From positions 10,251,501-10,315,500 of the forward strand of contig JAXRKN010000044.1 of NCBI GenBank assembly GCA_038502055.1: a stretch of 64,000 nucleotides of DNA, given 5' to 3'. Of the stretch, positions 47,223 through 59,788 are shown piece after piece. This DNA comes from Tanytarsus gracilentus. Lineage: Eukaryota > Arthropoda > Insecta > Diptera > Chironomidae. How positions within the stretch are numbered: position 1 is the stretch's first letter; each line of letters opens with the position of its first letter. Both the position numbers and the translations under genes were made by a program. The notes below the pieces were generated by a model that searched no databases, was not told the DNA's origin, and saw nothing but the letters and a program-made list of their open reading frames with translations.

Positions 47223-50200
47223 ATGGATGAGTTGAGTGTAAATCGAGGCTTTTCGCCGCACTTTAGTCCATCGCGCAATAACTCGCTCGAGAATGCCCCT
47301 TCGCAGAAATCGCTCTACATTCATCTTCCCAATCATGGCTTTCGAATTATTCGCATCGACGAGGCAAGTGATGTGAAACAAATCATAAGCAACTTAGTGG
47401 GCTCGATGACGAGTCCGGTTGGTGTTAAGCCATGCACTCATTATTATGCACTGAGATTAAGACACATTGTTTCCAAAGAGATATTATGGTTGCCGTTAAG
47501 TGAGTATTGAGGAACTTTATTCATTTTTATTTTTCTAAAGTTTTCTAATTTTTAATACAAAAATTCTCAGCTACTTCAATTCGACAAGTCATTGACTACA
47601 TCTCAAACGAATCCTGCTCGAATATAAATTGCCCGAACTTTGTTCGATCATCGCCATCAGTTCCCGATAAAAATCAGCACGAGTCGAAAGAAAATGTTCC
47701 GCTCGGACACTCCAACTGTGTGCTGAAAATTGAGCTGCGAGTCCGTTATATTCCAAAGAGTCTAAGCGAGTTCCTCGAGAGTGATAAGATTAGCATCAAT
47801 TTTTACTTTAATCAGGTGAAAGATGACTTCATTCAGTCGACTTTGGGAACGATTGAGCAAGACTTGGCCGTGCAATTGTGCTGCTTGGCAATTAGACACT
47901 ACTACAAAGACGCGAGGTCGTCGAATGATAGAAAACATCATCTCGATTATATTGAAAAGGAAATTGGATTTAGCAATTTTCTTCCTAAATCTGTCATCGA
48001 TTCTATCAAGTTGAAAAATCTAAAGAAACTTGTACAGAGTCAATACAAAAAGATTTACTCGCTATCTGACACGGATTATATTCTCAAATACTTTGAACTC
48101 CTCGCGACTGTCTTTGACTTTGATCATGAGAAATTTGTGGTGTCACTTGGACAGTGGAACATTGGCATTGACTTGATTATTGGCTACAACCTTGGAATCT
48201 CTTATCTCACGCATGCACAAGCGAAGCCCATAAAAGTGACAGACTTTGAGAATATTTTATCTCTACGTACCTCAATCCTTCCCTCGAGTCTCCAACAGTC
48301 ATCGATTTCATCTAGCACTGCAAGTGGCAAAGGTCTCCAGAATAGCAAATCCAATGACTCAAACATCTCGCAGGGTTCATCGCATTGCAATTGTGCCAGC
48401 ATCAAGTCACAATTGCGCATACAAGTCGATGGAAATAGCGAGGATCTCGCAATTACATGCAATGGTGTGAACACAGCTGATGGCATTGCGGAACTAATCG
48501 ATGGATATTGCAAGATATTCAATGAAAGTTCCGCAAGCTTATGGGACAAGACAAAGACACCTGTCAATAGTAATTCACTCGAAAAGAAGTCATCGTTAAA
48601 CACTTGCGATGACCATCAAGAGCATTTTGTTAACCCTCGAAAAATTATTCTCAGCGATGACTACTCGGAACTTCATAGTGTCCTTCATGAAGTCGAAGAA
48701 GAAGGCGATTATTCAACGCCAACAGCCAGAAATTATGAACTACAACGTTCGCAACTGAACCTCAATGAAATTATCGGCATTGGACAATTTGGCGACGTCT
48801 ATGTTGGCACTTGTCAAATAATGAGATCTGCAAACAAGAAAGATTCATCGATGCGCGAAGATATTGTCCCGGTTGCGGTGAAAACATGCAAGGCCGATGC
48901 TGATCTTAAAACTTCAGAGAAGTTTCTCGAGGAAGCATGTAAGACATTTGAATTTACTTCTTGAATTATTGACAAACACTTAAAGTTTGTAAAACTATTC
49001 AAACGACAATTAACCTACATCTTATTCTCATTTGACCTTGTCATTCTTCATATTTTTAGACGTCATGCAAAAATTTGAGCACCCACACATCATAAGACTC
49101 ATAGGCATTTGTAGTGATGCCCCCATAATGATTGTTATGGAGCTAGCAAGACTTGGTGAATTGCGCGCGTACTTGAAGGAGAATTTTGCAAAGTAAGACT
49201 TCCGCGTTTATCCAATGACATTTACCTAATTTTTTTATATCTCTTGAAGGCTGCGACTTGGTTCACTTTTGCTCTATTCTTATCAGCTATCGACTGCATT
49301 GAGCTATTTGGAGTCAAAGAAATTCGTACATCGAGATATTGCAGCCCGAAATGTTCTAGTCTCATCACCAGCATGCATTAAGTTGGCTGACTTTGGTCTC
49401 TCACGATGGGTTGAGGATCAGTCGTACTATACGTCCAGCAAAGGTCTTTTGCCAATCAAGTGGATGGTAAGAGATTTTTTTAAAACAAACTAAATGGATA
49501 AAAATTATTTGAAAATTTCAGGCACCCGAATCAATTAATTTTCGCAGATTCACAACTGCGAGTGATGTTTGGATGTTTGGTAAAAAAATTTATCTAACTT
49601 TTCTCCAAATCATTTTCTAATCTTATCAATTATTTTAGCTGTTTGTACATGGGAAATTTTGATGTACGGTGTGAAGCCTTTCCAAGGCATTAAAAATAGT
49701 GAAGTCATTGGGAAATTAGAGAATGGCGAGCGACTTGCCCTTCCGCCCGATTGTCCACCTCGCCTCTACTCGCTCATGTCTCAATGTTGGAGTTATGAGC
49801 CCGCTAAGCGTCCTGATTTCAAAAACATCAAAGAAATTATGAAGTAAAATATTTTAAATAATTAAAATTTGAGCTTTAAATAATTTAATTTTTTTTAGGG
49901 AAATTCTTGTTGAGGAAAAAATAAGCGACTCGGAAACAATGAAGCGGGAAAATCGTAGAATTGCAGCGATGTCGTGGGGCGCAGGTGATGATGATGGTCC
50001 ACCCAAACCTCCGAAACCCATGTCCGATTCAACTTCAAAACTCTTTCAACTTGCTGACGTCGATGAGAATGGTGAAAACGGAGCGTCAATGACTTACATC
50101 ATAGCACAAAATCCACAAGTGCTGGCAAAATTGATGCGAGAAAACGAGCGACGAATGGTAAATCCTTCATCGTATACTACACCAGCATCTGTTTTTAACG

Positions 50201-52689
50201 TTCTAGCGGTGGACTTTCAGGGAGAAACTACTGAAAATAAACCCGTCGAAGAGATTCCATTGAAAACAGTTCAGATGCCTGCAACGGACTTGATTCCGTT
50301 GAAGCAGGAAAATGTTGACGTCGTTGATTCTTCTCAAGTCGATCAGTCTTTCCAAACCTTTTCCTCTGACCTTCCTAATCCCGAAATTTTAGGTGAAGCT
50401 GCGGTAATTTATCCGGCAATGTCACCATCCGGACTTCCTCCACAAGTTCCAGTCGACAATTCAAAAACAAGAAGCTTGGAGAGAAATGCAGGGCAGAACA
50501 GCGTTGCACCATCGATATTTGCGAGAATCAGTTCTCTCGAGAGAAGACAGCAGATACAGGATAAAAATAATCAAAGATCTCATTCCCTCATCAGACAGTA
50601 CAGTGCTGGAGTTCAGCAAGCCGAAATGCCGGCAAATCGATCTGCAAGTTTAGAGCGCAATCAACAAACGGCTTACAACTTTAAAGCTACGTACTCAAAT
50701 AGCTTGGATAAGTTCCAAAATTCAGTTCCACCACCACCTCCATATATCAAGTCAATGACAGCATCTGGACCGAAGGGTGGAAGCTTAGAGAGATCTCAAG
50801 CGATTATCATGAATGACCTGATGAAAAAGTATTACGATCAGAAGGCAATTTCCGAGGCACAAAAACCACGAAGCGGTGGAAGTCTCGAGAGGAATTCGCA
50901 ATATCAGCAATTTCTTATCCTTCAAAAGCAGCAACTTCAGCAACAATTACAAGCACAACAGCAGCAAGTACAAGCACAAAAGAGAATGCAAATGCAGCAA
51001 CACCATATGAAACAAGAGGAGCTGCTCGAAGAGAATATATATGACTTTGGCGGCGTGCATGTAAAGTCGTGTGCATCGATTGCACTCAAGAAGAGCATTG
51101 AGCGTGGCATGTTACCTCCAACTGCTTTTCGCACCTTCGAATCTCCATCGCCCTCAACGTCAGGCCCATCCTCACTCGAAATGAACCGTCCCATGACTCC
51201 ACAGCAAAGTTTTAGACAACCAAGTCCTAACATTGCCAGTCGCATGATGATTTTCCAGCAGCAAAATTCACAACCCATTCGATCACCCCTCGTTCAATAT
51301 CAAAATCCCATGATCCAATCTCCCTTTCCTCCCAATCAAAATTTTTATATTCCACCATCGCAGCCGGAACCGATGCAAATTCAAATGCAGGTTCGAAGAC
51401 GTTCTTGTCTGATTTACTTTTCCGTTTTTATATTTGGTTTTATCTTTATTGACTAGCGAATTTGATTTATTCTTGAGTTTATTTTCAGTAGAAATTAAAT
51501 ATATTTGTTGATTTTTCATGTTTTCTCCAGCATGATTGATGATTTTTTTCATTAATAGTATTAAGTTACTTTTTATATTTTATTAAAATAATTTTTCATC
51601 TCTCGAATTTAGCATCCACCAATGCATCATCCAAATCAAGATCTTCACAATTTTATTGAGGCACGTTTGAGAAAACAAAAAGAGGATTCGGAAAAAGACA
51701 CAAAATGGTTGAGAGAACAAGAAGATAGCATCAAAAAGCGTTTGAGTATTTCATCGCTTGAGAATTCAGCACTGGCTATGGATTTGAACGGATCTCAGCC
51801 ATTAGTCACAAAACCTCCACAGCCGTCGAACGAAAAAGCACCTTCAAGTCCGAAAATGAGTGAAGCATCATCTACAATCACTTCACCTCAAGAAGGTGCG
51901 AATGTGGTGGCGGAACCAAAACCATTTGATCGCACCACTGATCCGGTCTACAAGTGCACAACAAACGTTGTCAGAGCAGTCATGGCAATGAGCAGTGGCT
52001 TGGAAAAATTCCACCAAGGCGATTCCCTCGAACTTGTCAAGGCCGTTGGCCTCGAACTTAGAAACTTACTCGTCACTGTCGATGACATTTCATTTTGCTT
52101 TCCACCACAAACACACAAGTGAGTTTAAGATTAAAATTAAAGACTAAATTAAACATTTTTAATTACAGGGAAGTGGAGATGGCTCATAAAGTATTATCTA
52201 AAGACATGAAAGATCTCGTGGAGTCAATGCATCGCGCACTTCAATACAGAGACACAACTCTCGATGTCGAGTGTCGGAAGTGAGTTTAAGATTTAACTCC
52301 AAAATGCTTTAATTAATTTTTAATTTTATTTTAGAAACATGCTTTCAGCTGGCCACGTGTTAGCGATGGACACAAAAAATCTCCTTGATGTCTGCGACTC
52401 AATCAGACAGCGTTTTCCCAACATCAGTTACGATGTTGCATATAATGCGTCAGCTGTTGAAAATTCATGCCCACCTCAACCACCACATCAGTCACCTAAA
52501 AGAATGCAAAATCAAAAGCCGCAAGAGTTTTATGAAAATATTCGAACTGAAATTACCGAAAACCTTTACTGCAATCAAAATCCACCAAGTGACATTGGCA
52601 TTTATGATAACAACAGCGTCATTCAACAGGAACAATTGAGGATAGTCGAGGAGCCACTTTTATCACCCAACGGCGTAGAAGCGCAATAA
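47223..52689 (+). CDS. Fak: Focal adhesion kinase
   Basis: Cytoplasmic tyrosine kinase acting at integrin adhesions. Exons 47223-47499, 47571-48938, 49060-49192, 49250-49466, 49522-49579, 49639-49843, 49899-51390, 51613-52118, 52169-52279 and 52335-52689 give 1,573 residues. N-terminal FERM region (about 25-410), autophosphorylation site Tyr457 in DDYSEL (Tyr397 equivalent), kinase about 487-752 with GIGQFGDVY, VAVK, HRDIAARN (His620), DFG (Asp640) and activation-loop Tyr652/653 (YYTSSKGLLPIKWM), a long proline- and glutamine-rich linker, and a C-terminal FAT domain from about 1360 (YKCTTNVVRAVMAMSSGLEK). The linker contains PPKPPKP, a glutamine-rich coiled segment and five SLER motifs. It is longer than Drosophila Fak, mainly through the linker exon. 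The donor after 51390 is weak (GTTCGA). Poly(A) candidate at 53244. Confidence 0.96.
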
Positions 52690-53605
52690 ATTAAATTAGC
52701 CAAAAATTGTATTCGAGTTATCTTCTAATCATTAAAAAAAATATTTCCAATTTTCCTTCTTCGCTAAAATGCTTTCGAAAAAAATTCTTCTTAGCTCTCA
52801 TAGTCGTGAGATTTGATTTCTGATGATCTCTGTAAAAAAATGAACGCTTAAAAATTGGTGCATTTTTTAATTAACGAGGAAAATTTATAAAGAATGAAAA
52901 TTTCATTTCCTGCCTCCTCATATGAAAGACAATGTTTTTTCTATGTTTTTTACATACATTTGCTGTAGCAGAGTTTTTGCCTAACATATTTCATACCGCG
53001 ACTCGCACTACACGGGTCGCGACATATTTAATAATCCAAAATCATGTAGAAAAAAATTTACGAGGTATCAAAAAAAATTGAAGAAAGGAAAATTAATGAG
53101 ATGGAAAATATTTTAACCGCATTTTTGCTATTCAATCAATCTACTTAATCTACTTAGTCAGTTTTATTTTTTTTGTTCTAAGTGTCATACATGAAAAGAA
53201 TTTGTATAATTTATTTCTCTAATTCATAAAAAAATGGAATGAAAATAAAAGAAGAAGAAATATGAAAGTTGCATAATTAATAAAAATTGAAATGTTTCAA
53301 AATTTTGGATTTCAGAATTGTAACAAAAATAAAAATAGTTTTTGAAATTCCTGGATTTTACAAATCCTTAGTTTTTGGATCACAAAATTAGTTTTTTTGA
53401 AAATTTAAACAAATTTCGTAAGAAAAATTGAATTTTTTAAAATTCCTGGATATAAAAGTTTTCATGGTAAGTAATTTCATGGATTTTTCAAAAATTAATT
53501 CTAAAATTATTCTAAATCATAAAAATCTTCTTATCTTCTGTCATTATTTGCAATGCAATTATTTGATGACTTAAAAAATATTCAAATACACTCGACACTG
53601 TTTTT

Positions 53606-55196
53606 TCATAAAATAAAAACTTCCTGACCCACATGAATGGCAAACACCCCATTGTGATCATCTTTGCTGAGATAAATTGCGACAGTTCCATCCGATTTCA
53701 CTTCCAATATTTCACCAGAGCAATTTTTTTCGGAGATCTTTTCTCCCGATATAACATCGCAATAGAGTCCGGGCTTCATTGTGGTTTCAATGATTGTGTT
53801 CTTCATGTCGTAATTGTCCAAGTTGAAAACTACAAAACCTTTTGATCCTCGAGAAAATGCGATTTGATTTTTTCCATTGTCCCACCATGAAGTGATGTTC
53901 TCATCACCAACAACATCCATAAAATCAACCATTGCCGCAATCGCACGCCATCGATGCTCGCAAACCCATCCATTAGTGCAATTTCCATCTTCATCTATTG
54001 TTGGCGAAATTATGTTACCATCTTTGTCCGCTGGCGGTCCTTGATTTCTATCTTCGAACGCAAATGAACTCATAATTCTTTTCATGCCGTATGGATGAGC
54101 AAGTGAGAACGCTTGAGCCATGATGTAATTTTTTCTCATCTTATAAGTCAAAATTGCTCCATCTCCAGATCGTTGCGAGTCATGATTGTCCACAAAAATC
54201 ATCGCAAGATGGGAAGGCAATAAATTCCATTTTTCACCAAATCCACTCAACCAATGCAGCTCATCACCACCCGTGAATAATCTTCCAATTTCGGAAGAGT
54301 ATCTGAACTCGGTTACACTTGCAAACACATACTCATACTTGCTAACTGCCTCATAGCCAGTATCAATAACTTCTTGGTAAATAAATGGATCAAGTTGTGC
54401 ATCGAAACCGAAAGTTTTGTTTAAATATTTAACTCGGTTGTAGATAATTTCCAGATCTTTAGGCCACATGTGCTTAGATGCGTCCACACGAAAACCAGCA
54501 ACCCCAAGATCAATGAGAGAATTCATGTAGTCGACAATTCGATCACGAGTTTCTTCTTCTGTTTGATTTAAATCGTGTAGACCGACGAGCTCACAATTTC
54601 GGACTTGAAATGGATCTTGATAGTCGACTAATGCACATGTTGGATGAAAATTATATTCCGAGTATGGAATGGCGGGGTAGTCACGAGTGGCTGGAGTTGC
54701 TGTAGAACCTCCAGTGCCAAAAGCTGTGAAGTTCACTTGATCAGCCGCCATATGATTGATGACGATGTCAGCATAAATTCTAAACAGTAAATTTTTAATA
54801 AAGATTTAAAAAAATTAAATGTAATTACCTCACACCCGCTGCATTGCACCTCCTCGTCATCTCCAAAAACTCTTTTTCATTTCCAGATCTTGAAATTATT
54901 TTATAGCTAATCGGTTGATATCTTTCATACCAAAATCTTCCATCAAGAATTACATTCTCATTCGGTGGACTAATTTGAACTCCTCCAAACTTTCTCGGTC
55001 CCAAAAATTCTTCACATTCTTTTGCGATATCGAGCCACTTCCACTCAAACAATTGCACAATTCCAAAGTGATTTGGAAAATAGTGAGGATCGATGAAATT
55101 TCTTTGCGAAACTATTTCAGGTTGTTGCACTGAATGCGGTATAAAATATTCAGTGCAGCAAAAGGCACTCATTAAGAGCTGTAAAGTCTTTAACAT
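53606..55196 (-). CDS. Amy: Alpha-amylase, secreted
   Basis: Glycoside hydrolase family 13 enzyme cutting alpha-1,4 bonds in starch and glycogen, expected in gut or saliva. Exons 54829-55196 and 53606-54779 join in phase (R|IYADIVINHM) to 513 residues. It starts with a short hydrophobic leader MLKTLQLLMSAFCC. Conserved (beta/alpha)8 landmarks: GIVQLFEWKW, GVQISPPNEN, DIVINHM, catalytic Asp222 in GFRVDASKHM, Glu259 in IYQEVID and Asp323 in FVDNHDSQR; the Arg in GMKRIMSSF fits the chloride-binding type. The C-terminal beta domain is complete. All catalytic residues are present, so an active enzyme is expected. It is convergent with Fak; the two 3' UTRs probably meet near 53.2 kb. Confidence 0.95.
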
Positions 55197-57737
55197 TCTG
55201 ATCTGATCGACTGCGCAATGAGAACTAAATTGAATTTAAAAATCATCTCGAGAGAAAATAATTTATTCAATTTCTCTCTCAATTGTGAGTAAAAAATAAA
55301 TAAACAAATTTTTATGCTGATAAGAGCGCAGATGACACATGATTCATAAAAGCTGGAAAAATGGGCTCGAATCTTGTTTGTTTTTTTGGGAGATTATGAT
55401 ACACATGTTTGTTTTGAAGAGCGGTCAAATTAAAATAGTTTGCGGGTGTACGTGAGAGCACGAGCATGTTTTTGTTCTATTTTAAGAAAGTTTATTGATA
55501 CCAATCTGCTTTTTAATTAGATCAAACTGGTCAATTTATAATAAATCTAAATCTTTTTCTGTTTAATAACCAAACGTTAAATAAAATTTTAATGGTTGAC
55601 AATTTTCTACCATAAAAGTTCAGCAAATTATATTTTTATTATAATAAAGCCTCAATATCAAAATAATTTGTTAGAAAATTGTAAAAAATTTTATGATTTG
55701 ATTTGGATTGTAAAGAAATCACATCTGCACACTTCATAAATCATCAGCAAATCGTCGTCGAGCTAGTAAAATCATTGACATGTCATTAAAGTAAAATTAA
55801 TCAAAACAAACACTCGAATTGCTGCCTAATAATCATAATAATGCCTCAAGTTTGGCGTTCGAGTGTAAAAATAGAAGAAAAAAATCATCAACAATGAAAA
55901 ATTACAGCCAAAAATAAAAATAAATTTTATGAATTTACTTTTATATTGACACACGAGATGATGATAATAATAATAAAATGGTTATATGGCAATAGTGCGA
56001 GTGAGAGTTCATAAAAGATGATCATCCATTTTACTCTGTTTACATTCATCGCCAGCATCATGTTTAAACAATTTTATTTCATTATTTAAAGTAAATTTTT
56101 ACACATTTTTTAATTATTAGAACATTTTACATGTAAAACTTTTATTGCTGAAATTTTTAAAATCCAGAAATCTCACGTGGATTGAAAATATGAAATAAAA
56201 TTAACAATTCCAAGAAAAAAGGATTTCGGAAGCTGAAAAATTCATCGGAGAACTTCAAAAATGCAATAAAAAAATTTCATGAGAAGTCGCACATGGCAAT
56301 AAAAAAATACTTTTTTGGGTTAAAATGATTTTAGCATAAAGTCGATAAAATTTTAGTAAAACTTTCGCATTTTTTCATAAAAATTTCATTTTCATGTTTT
56401 GCCGACATTTTTAAGGTTTTTTGCTGCCCTTTCGTGAGTCATAAAAATTCTCGTGTCCATTTTATTGCAGCACACAAACAGTCACTCAGGGTATTCATTA
56501 ATTTGGCTTAACTTATGATAACATCGCTCGCCATCGCACCAATGGGCCTGTAAATTAATGCTAGACTGCAGTGCAGATGTTTGTGAGAGTAATTTATGAA
56601 AATTAATTAAAAAGAAAAAAAAATAGCTGAGCGAACAGAAATCTTTTATGGCCTCACCTTCATTTCTTCCGTGAGTCAAGTCGGGTTGGCTGTTCCTTCA
56701 TTAAAAAATTAAACCGCGCAGGCACAAAAAATCATGGGAACAAAGACTTTAATTAAGATCCACAACGAAATGCTCGCGGAATGCTGAATTGAAGCGAAAA
56801 TGAAGGCCATAAAAGAAGCACGGATCGGACATTCAAATGGATTTTGGTTGTAAATTATGGAAATTCTCTCCTTCATTCGACTAAATCTTCACCATTATCA
56901 ACATCTCACGATGCGATGCCATGAGAAGTGGAAAAAAATATTTTAATAAATTTTCCGTTAAAAACTTTATCTTAAAATCTAAATAATTTGCAGGTAATTT
57001 TAATCCCTTTTGTGTCCTCGGCCAATTAAGAAATAAAATTTTATTTTTGTGGGCGTTAAAGCACAAAATTTTCCTTTCTTTCTTTGTCATGCTCATAAAA
57101 GTGACAAAAATTTCGGCAATAACTAAGCAAGGAATAAAAATTTTCTTTTGCATCTTATTTATTTATTTTGCTAATTTTTGTTATTCTCAGCTAATGTCGA
57201 GGCACAAAAGAAGCCGACAATTGTTTTATGACACAATTTTGGGGCAGAAGCTTTTTCTACCTTTTGTGTCCTTTTCTTCTTCTTCTATTCAACATACAGC
57301 AATCTCATTTAGAAAGTAAAATAGAAAATCCATTTAAAATTAAATTACCAAAATGCAAAAGACGTAAATGAGAGTGCAATAAAATTTTCAGCAGGTAACT
57401 TTGATGTCGAAAAATCACGAAAGGAAAATTTTTTCAACTGAAAGTGAAATTTAAATTATTGAACTTTATATAATTCAATTCCTTAATTTAAATTTTAAAT
57501 TTTTGTAAAATATTTCATCGATTAAACAATCTAAATCTCATTTTAATTGTAAATTTTCATAATTTTATTTCAGTATTTTTTATACACGAACGAATAGAGA
57601 AAAAAATTAAATTTACAACTTCTGACGTTTGTAAGAAATGAAAGAACACCTCGCAAAAGCCATAAAAAGAAAAATGTAAGCTCCACCCATAGTGAACCAA
57701 CACAAGTTGAGCTTTTTTTCATCCATCGGTGTGTGCC
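55197..57737. other. Intergenic region between Amy and TH1
   Basis: 2.5 kb AT-rich spacer holding the amylase promoter (next to 55196; no clear TATA box recognised) and the TH1 3' UTR. Short open frames on both strands show no recognisable protein. A small ATAATAATAATAA run lies near 55965. Confidence 0.5.
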
Positions 57738-59587
57738 TTAATTACTGAACATGTTAGCTCTTGCTTGTACTGTTGAAATAAAATTAAGTTAATAAAACAA
57801 TTAAAGCATAAAATAATTTAAAATTTTCTTACCTATAAATTCTGCAAACGGATCATTTTCTTCATCATTCATGCGATTTGTAATGTCCTCGTTTTCGACC
57901 ATTGGCAGAAACAGTTTCGTAAACTCGGGCGAATATGGCTGTGTAATTGTCTCGAGCACTTCAGTCACAAAATATCTAATCAATGACACATCTGTATCGC
58001 CTTTCGCGCATTCATTGATATACTTTACCACTGGCATTACGCAACCGCGTGTCAATAAATTTATCATTCGATCGAGAAGCATTTTCTTCAGTTCCAATTG
58101 AACTAAAATTTCAAGCTCGTCTTGCTTTGATTCGAAAAGTCGAATGAGAAGTTTCAAAATTGAATCATGCAGCGACGGATGGACATTTGCGATTTCATCG
58201 AGTATTGCCAAATGAATTGGCGTCGATTCAGTGCAAAGCTTAAAATACGATGGTTCAGTTACCGTCGCTCCAATCCAACGAATAAGACCGACGCCGACGA
58301 CAGGAAATTTGATGCAATTATAGAGCGTTTGAATTTCTGCAATTAATTCCGTTGAGCCTTTATTGAGATTGCAAATGGAATGAACTTGTTCGATGGCTAA
58401 AATTGTTGGTTTGAGTTCCTCCTTATGCAACACTTTCTGCTTGTTAGCTCCCTTCTTGCCAGACGTCGTTTCACTCACACTCGACGCATAAGCCAGAAGA
58501 TAAATGTACTTTGACTTGTGCTCTTGATTAATTTTCACACCAGCTTTAAAAAGAACGTCCACGAGAAGATCAAGAAATTGTGGATTTCTAATTAAATCAA
58601 TTGGAGGTGGCGGCGTTGATGCTGAATAACATCGATAAAGGACATTGATATCGGCTGGATTGAGGGTGTTTCTCGAGAGCATCGAAGAGAGTGCTTCACA
58701 CGCTTGCGGATGTTCAATTTGAATATTTCCATAGAGTGCCATTGTGATTGGTGTAATTCCGAGATTGTTGCGCAGCGCATATTGTTGAATTTCCTGAGCG
58801 AGTCGTTTCATGTTGGCACCACCTTTTGTCTCTTGTGCAAGGACATAAATCAATATTTGCGAGTAAATGTAGGTGTGCTGACCGAAGCAAACCATCTTGG
58901 CTAACTCCTCAATTGAATTGTGCCAATCTTCACCGTCCGATGGACTTTTCGAGAGAATTTTAGTGATTGACGTTTTCAGGACTCTCGAGAACACTTCAAG
59001 TTGCTGTGCGGCGGTCGAAATTGAGGTGATTTCACTTTGATAGCCGGCATCGGAGATAAGTTTGATGGTAAAATTTAACATGAGGCAGTCGGGATATTCT
59101 TCAGCGAGTCGATAAATCAAATCACGCCATGTCTTGTGTTCGATGAACAAAGTTAGCCACGACGGTGTTTCACCCTCTTCTGTGAAAATTGTATCAGCTT
59201 TCTTTGGATCAAAACTCTTCAAGATCATCTCTTTCAGATGACCTTCGACCATCGCTTGAACATTCATTGGATCCATTCCAGCAACAACCAGCCAATCGCC
59301 TAGTAAGTTTGCCATTTGCGCCGTCGCTGTGTAATTTTCGGAAAGTTGATTGATGACGAGTTCAGGTTCTCCACCCGCTTGGAAGTATCTGTAAATGAGG
59401 TTCATTGCATTAGAACTTGATTGAGTGACTAAATTTCATTTTACCTCTTTAGCTGGAGGAAAATCGAAGGCTCAAGAATGTAATCTTGTTTCATGAAATT
59501 TTTAGCGATTGTCTGAAGTCCGAACTCGCTCTCAAAATTCTGATCCACTTCCTCCGTCCACATTTCTTCGTCCTCTTCCTTGTTCAT
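57738..59587 (-). CDS. TH1: Negative elongation factor C/D (TH1)
   Basis: Subunit of the NELF complex, which with DSIF holds RNA polymerase II at promoter-proximal pauses. Exons 59445-59587, 57833-59388 and 57738-57769 (32 nt last exon) close in phase to 576 residues, the usual TH1 size. The N-terminus is acidic (MNKEEDEEMWTEEVDQNFES); the body is helical with the characteristic DWLVVAGMDPMNVQAMVEGH and NPADINVLYRCYS segments; it ends EFIVQARANMFSN. The sequence following the second exon would read into KKILNYFML if the last intron were retained; splicing to the 32 nt exon restores a family-like C-terminus. Divergent from the RED gene 201 bp away. Confidence 0.93.
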
Positions 59588-59788
59588 TTTAGCTTAATTA
59601 ATTGTCTTTTGATGCAAGCTTATGCTGATTTTTTATTAAATTTAATTTTTTTCACGCTTTGTTTTGAAAAGTTTGTTTATGGTTTCACAGTCATTGCTGC
59701 AAGGGCAAAAATTAAAATTCACTGAACGCACTCAGAAAATTTTCAAAACAAATTTTACAAATTAATTTTCAATTTGATAATTTGCATC
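59588..59788. promoter_or_regulatory. Shared divergent promoter, TH1 / RED
   Basis: Only 201 bp separate the two start codons, so one bidirectional region serves a transcription elongation factor and a splicing factor. No TATA box or consensus initiator was seen; GGTTTCACAGTCATT near 59684 is the least AT-rich part. This fits a housekeeping-type promoter. Confidence 0.6.

Noticed and set aside
49895..51278. Minus-strand frames across the FAK linker
   Set aside because: Shadows of the glutamine-rich plus-strand exon (Cys-rich reverse frame).
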